64,000 bases of DNA from assembly GCF_003862475.1 (NCBI RefSeq), contig NZ_RRCO01000001.1, forward strand, positions 62,001-126,000. Reading direction: 5' to 3'. The notes beneath the pieces are model-generated. The model did not search any database, was not told the origin of the DNA, and saw only the letters and a program-made list of their open reading frames with translations. Source of the stretch: Lachnoanaerobaculum gingivalis. GTDB lineage: Bacteria; Bacillota; Clostridia; Lachnospirales; Lachnospiraceae. This document shows positions 62,608-64,000 of this stretch, piece by piece (position 1 is the first letter of the stretch; each line of letters starts with the position of its first letter). A program made the translations under genes and the position numbers.

Positions 62608-62769
62608 CTATCCTATGCCTATACACTCAAGGCATATATTAACAGCTTTTTTTAATACCACCAGATGTTCATCTCTCATTACACCTGCAATAATCATTAC
62701 CACACCTACTCCCAGCATAATATAAGGAAGTGCTTTATTCTTTTCCAACTTTTTTAAAATCTTTTTCAT
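62608..62769 (-). CDS. CD1871A-type CXXC-motif membrane microprotein
   Basis: A 53-residue protein: MKKILKKLEKNKALPYIM leads into one transmembrane helix (about 15-31, LPYIMLGVGVVMIIAGV), then a short tail ending NICLECIGIG, in which C-L-E-C is a CXXC motif on the outer or inner face depending on topology. It matches the CD1871A family as I recall it (NCBI family name for a C. difficile protein), which sits in kinase, thioredoxin and 4Fe-4S loci. It starts 4 bp after the kinase stop; AAAGG precedes the ATG at 62767-62769. The CPBP gene follows after 9 bp. A thiol-redox role is inferred. Confidence 0.85.
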   Translation of the reverse strand: MKKILKKLEKNKALPYIMLGVGVVMIIAGVMRDEHLVVLKKAVNICLECIGIG

Positions 62770-62773
62770 ATTT

Positions 62774-63850
62774 TCATCCTTTAAAATCTATTATAAACTC
62801 TACAAAATCACCATCTACGCTGTTTGCGCTTATTCTGAATTTATGTCTGTCCAATATTTCCTTTACTATGGCAAGACCAAGACCGCTTCCACCGAATTTT
62901 TTAGCTCTGGACTTATCCACGCAGTAAAAAGCTTCAAATATCTTTTCAAGACTCTCTTTAGGAATACTTTCTCCATGATTTTTTATACTTAATGAATTGT
63001 CTCCAAGCTTTATTTCTATAAATGCATTTTCCCATGAATACCTTATAGCATTATGCACTATATTAAAGATAGCCTGTTTTATCAAAACTCTATCAGCATC
63101 TATAGTCATATTTTTATTATCACAAGTAAACTCTATATTCTGATTTTTTTCTTTGATTTTATAATCTAAATCCTCGATTATCTCATTTATAATTTTATAC
63201 AAATAAACCTTTTCAATATTTAAGCTCTCTTCATTACTTAAAAGCCTAAGTCCCACTACTATCGAGTTCATCATCTCGATCTGTCTGCCCACAACTTCTA
63301 CAAAGTCTTTATAATCCTCTATCTCCGGCTCTTCATCCAGATTTAATACCTCCAGGTTTGCCCTTATGGCTGCTACGGGAGTCTTTAATTCATGGGCAGC
63401 ATTTTGCGAAAACCTTTTTTGCCTTTCATAGGATTCCCTTATATTCCCAAGCATATGGTTGAAGGCATTTTGCAGATCACCCAATTCATCAGTGCTTTTT
63501 ACTATATGTATATCATCATTTATTTTAGTGATATCAAGCTTTTTTATTTCTCTGCTGAATTTATTGAGCGGCATCAAAACCTTACCTACCACCCACCACA
63601 TCAAAGCGGTTCCCGCAACGGAAAATATTATCAATGTATAAAGACTGTTGATTCTAAATACACGCTGTGCAATATCAAAATCAAAAGTAAAGCTCGCATC
63701 ACTGTTAAACGGTATATCCACATTATCGGGTATTATAAAAATATTGGATGCACTTTCTATATTAAACAAGAATAACAACACCGAGATTACACAGAGCACT
63801 GCAGCTGTAAGTAATGTTACCTTTATTCTTATAGACAGTTTATTCCACAT
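62774..63850 (-). CDS. two-component sensor histidine kinase
   Basis: A 358-residue membrane kinase. Two helices (about 11-31 and 70-91) flank a short external sensor loop; a HAMP-like region follows, then the HisKA H-box AAHELKTPVAAIRANLEVL with the phosphohistidine near 153. The catalytic domain has HNAIRYSW (N-box) and GGSGLGLAIVKEIL (G2-box). The start is ATG 63848-63850 (MWNKLSIRIKV), with GAGG eight bases upstream; the longer frame adds a basic tail without a ribosome-binding site. It overlaps the upstream 4Fe-4S gene by 11 bp. Its response regulator is not adjacent in the window; it may lie upstream beyond 64 kb. Confidence 0.93.
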   Translation of the reverse strand: MWNKLSIRIKVTLLTAAVLCVISVLLFLFNIESASNIFIIPDNVDIPFNSDASFTFDFDIAQRVFRINSLYTLIIFSVAGTALMWWVVGKVLMPLNKFSREIKKLDITKINDDIHIVKSTDELGDLQNAFNHMLGNIRESYERQKRFSQNAAHELKTPVAAIRANLEVLNLDEEPEIEDYKDFVEVVGRQIEMMNSIVVGLRLLSNEESLNIEKVYLYKIINEIIEDLDYKIKEKNQNIEFTCDNKNMTIDADRVLIKQAIFNIVHNAIRYSWENAFIEIKLGDNSLSIKNHGESIPKESLEKIFEAFYCVDKSRAKKFGGSGLGLAIVKEILDRHKFRISANSVDGDFVEFIIDFKG

Positions 63851-64000
63851 TTGCACATCCTCTGCAACCACTCTTACAAGCTTTGACATTAACAGGCTTT
63901 TCTTCTTTTTTCTTTCCAAGACCTGCATATGTCATAACCAAGGCATCATGTCTGCAGGCTGCAGTACATGCACCGCATCTGATACATTCCAAAGAGTTAG
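63840..64000 (-). CDS. 4Fe-4S-binding protein, C-terminus only (cut by window edge)
   Basis: The last 53 residues of a larger protein run in from the window end. They read NSLECIRCGACTAACRHDAL, a [4Fe-4S] ferredoxin-type site with CX2CX2CX3C, then a lysine-rich linker and a final cysteine cluster (ACKSGCRGCANVE). NapH/YccM-type polyferredoxins end this way, but most of the protein is outside the window, so the family is uncertain. The stop overlaps the kinase start by 11 bp. An electron-supply role for the TlpA-like thioredoxins is a reasonable inference. Confidence 0.8.
   Translation of the reverse strand, partial: NSLECIRCGACTAACRHDALVMTYAGLGKKKEEKPVNVKACKSGCRGCANVE

Noticed and set aside
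1-64000. CRISPR array, tRNA, rRNA, insertion sequence or prophage
   Set aside because: No regularly spaced repeats, cloverleaf genes, transposase or integrase signatures were seen on either strand; short RNAs could still be missed by eye.

Overview
The window reads as chromosomal DNA of a low-GC (about one third G+C by eye) anaerobic Firmicute. A Lachnospiraceae-like clostridium fits best: paired glgC/glgD ADP-glucose pyrophosphorylase subunits, a type III glutamine synthetase, SpoVG, GdpP next to rplI-dnaB, a small 2[4Fe-4S] ferredoxin, a CD1871A-type CXXC microprotein and clostridial strand and operon style. An oral Lachnoanaerobaculum-like genus is a guess from general resemblance only. 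No tRNA, rRNA, insertion sequence, prophage or CRISPR array was seen. Window coordinates say nothing about position on the chromosome.

Layout. 1-5.5 kb (minus): dihydrofolate reductase (cut by the window edge), a divergent ThyX-like protein, a Nudix hydrolase, a U32/RlhA-type protein, then ruvB and ruvA. 5.5-10.4 kb: a YprB-type nuclease that may be translated from a leaderless message, a DUF5662 protein, a cold-shock protein, Hsp33, a methyltransferase, a SEC-C protein and a 55-residue ferredoxin. 10.4-17.2 kb (minus): gdpP-rplI-dnaB and glgC-glgD-spoVG. 17.4-22.9 kb (plus): asnS, a SbcD/YhaO plus YhaN-like pair, lrgAB. 23-34.5 kb: DUF1858, a MocR regulator coupled to glnS, cysK and argG (divergent), leuCD facing a LysR regulator across a well-formed operator, a HAD phosphatase and glnA type III. 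34.6-40.1 kb: a TDT carrier paired with a C_GCAxxG_C_C protein, a FAD protein, a D,D-carboxypeptidase with an unusual cytoplasmic tail, and a PAP2 protein.

40.2-56.3 kb (minus) is an extracellular polysaccharide locus. Its first transcription unit starts at about 56.3 kb with cpsB-cpsC-cpsD-LCP, then a secreted Gly/Ser/Arg-rich protein and a CapD/PglF dehydratase, and ends at a terminator at about 50.34 kb. A second unit starts from a new promoter at about 50.3 kb: DegT aminotransferase, a fused phosphoglycosyl transferase-GT2 enzyme, two GT2 enzymes, a Wzy-like polymerase, a TupA-like ATP-grasp protein, a Wzx-like flippase and UDP-glucose dehydrogenase. Together these can make, polymerise, flip, length-control and attach a probably uronic-acid-containing polymer. 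An OmpR-type response regulator with no adjacent kinase is divergent from the locus.

57.2-64 kb (minus) is an envelope redox and surface region: two closely related TlpA-like thioredoxin lipoproteins bracket an uncharacterised lipoprotein and a large choline-binding-repeat surface protein. Upstream lie a CPBP protease, the CD1871A-type CXXC microprotein, a sensor kinase and the C-terminus of a 4Fe-4S protein. The second tlpA gene has an 11-bp-period direct repeat at promoter spacing typical of OmpR/PhoB activation.

The most interesting items are the ThyX-like protein in a folate operon, the PGT-GT2 fusion, the secreted Gly/Ser/Arg-rich protein in the polysaccharide operon, and the regulated TlpA/CXXC/4Fe-4S envelope module. 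All functions are inferred from reading sequence; no database search was run.
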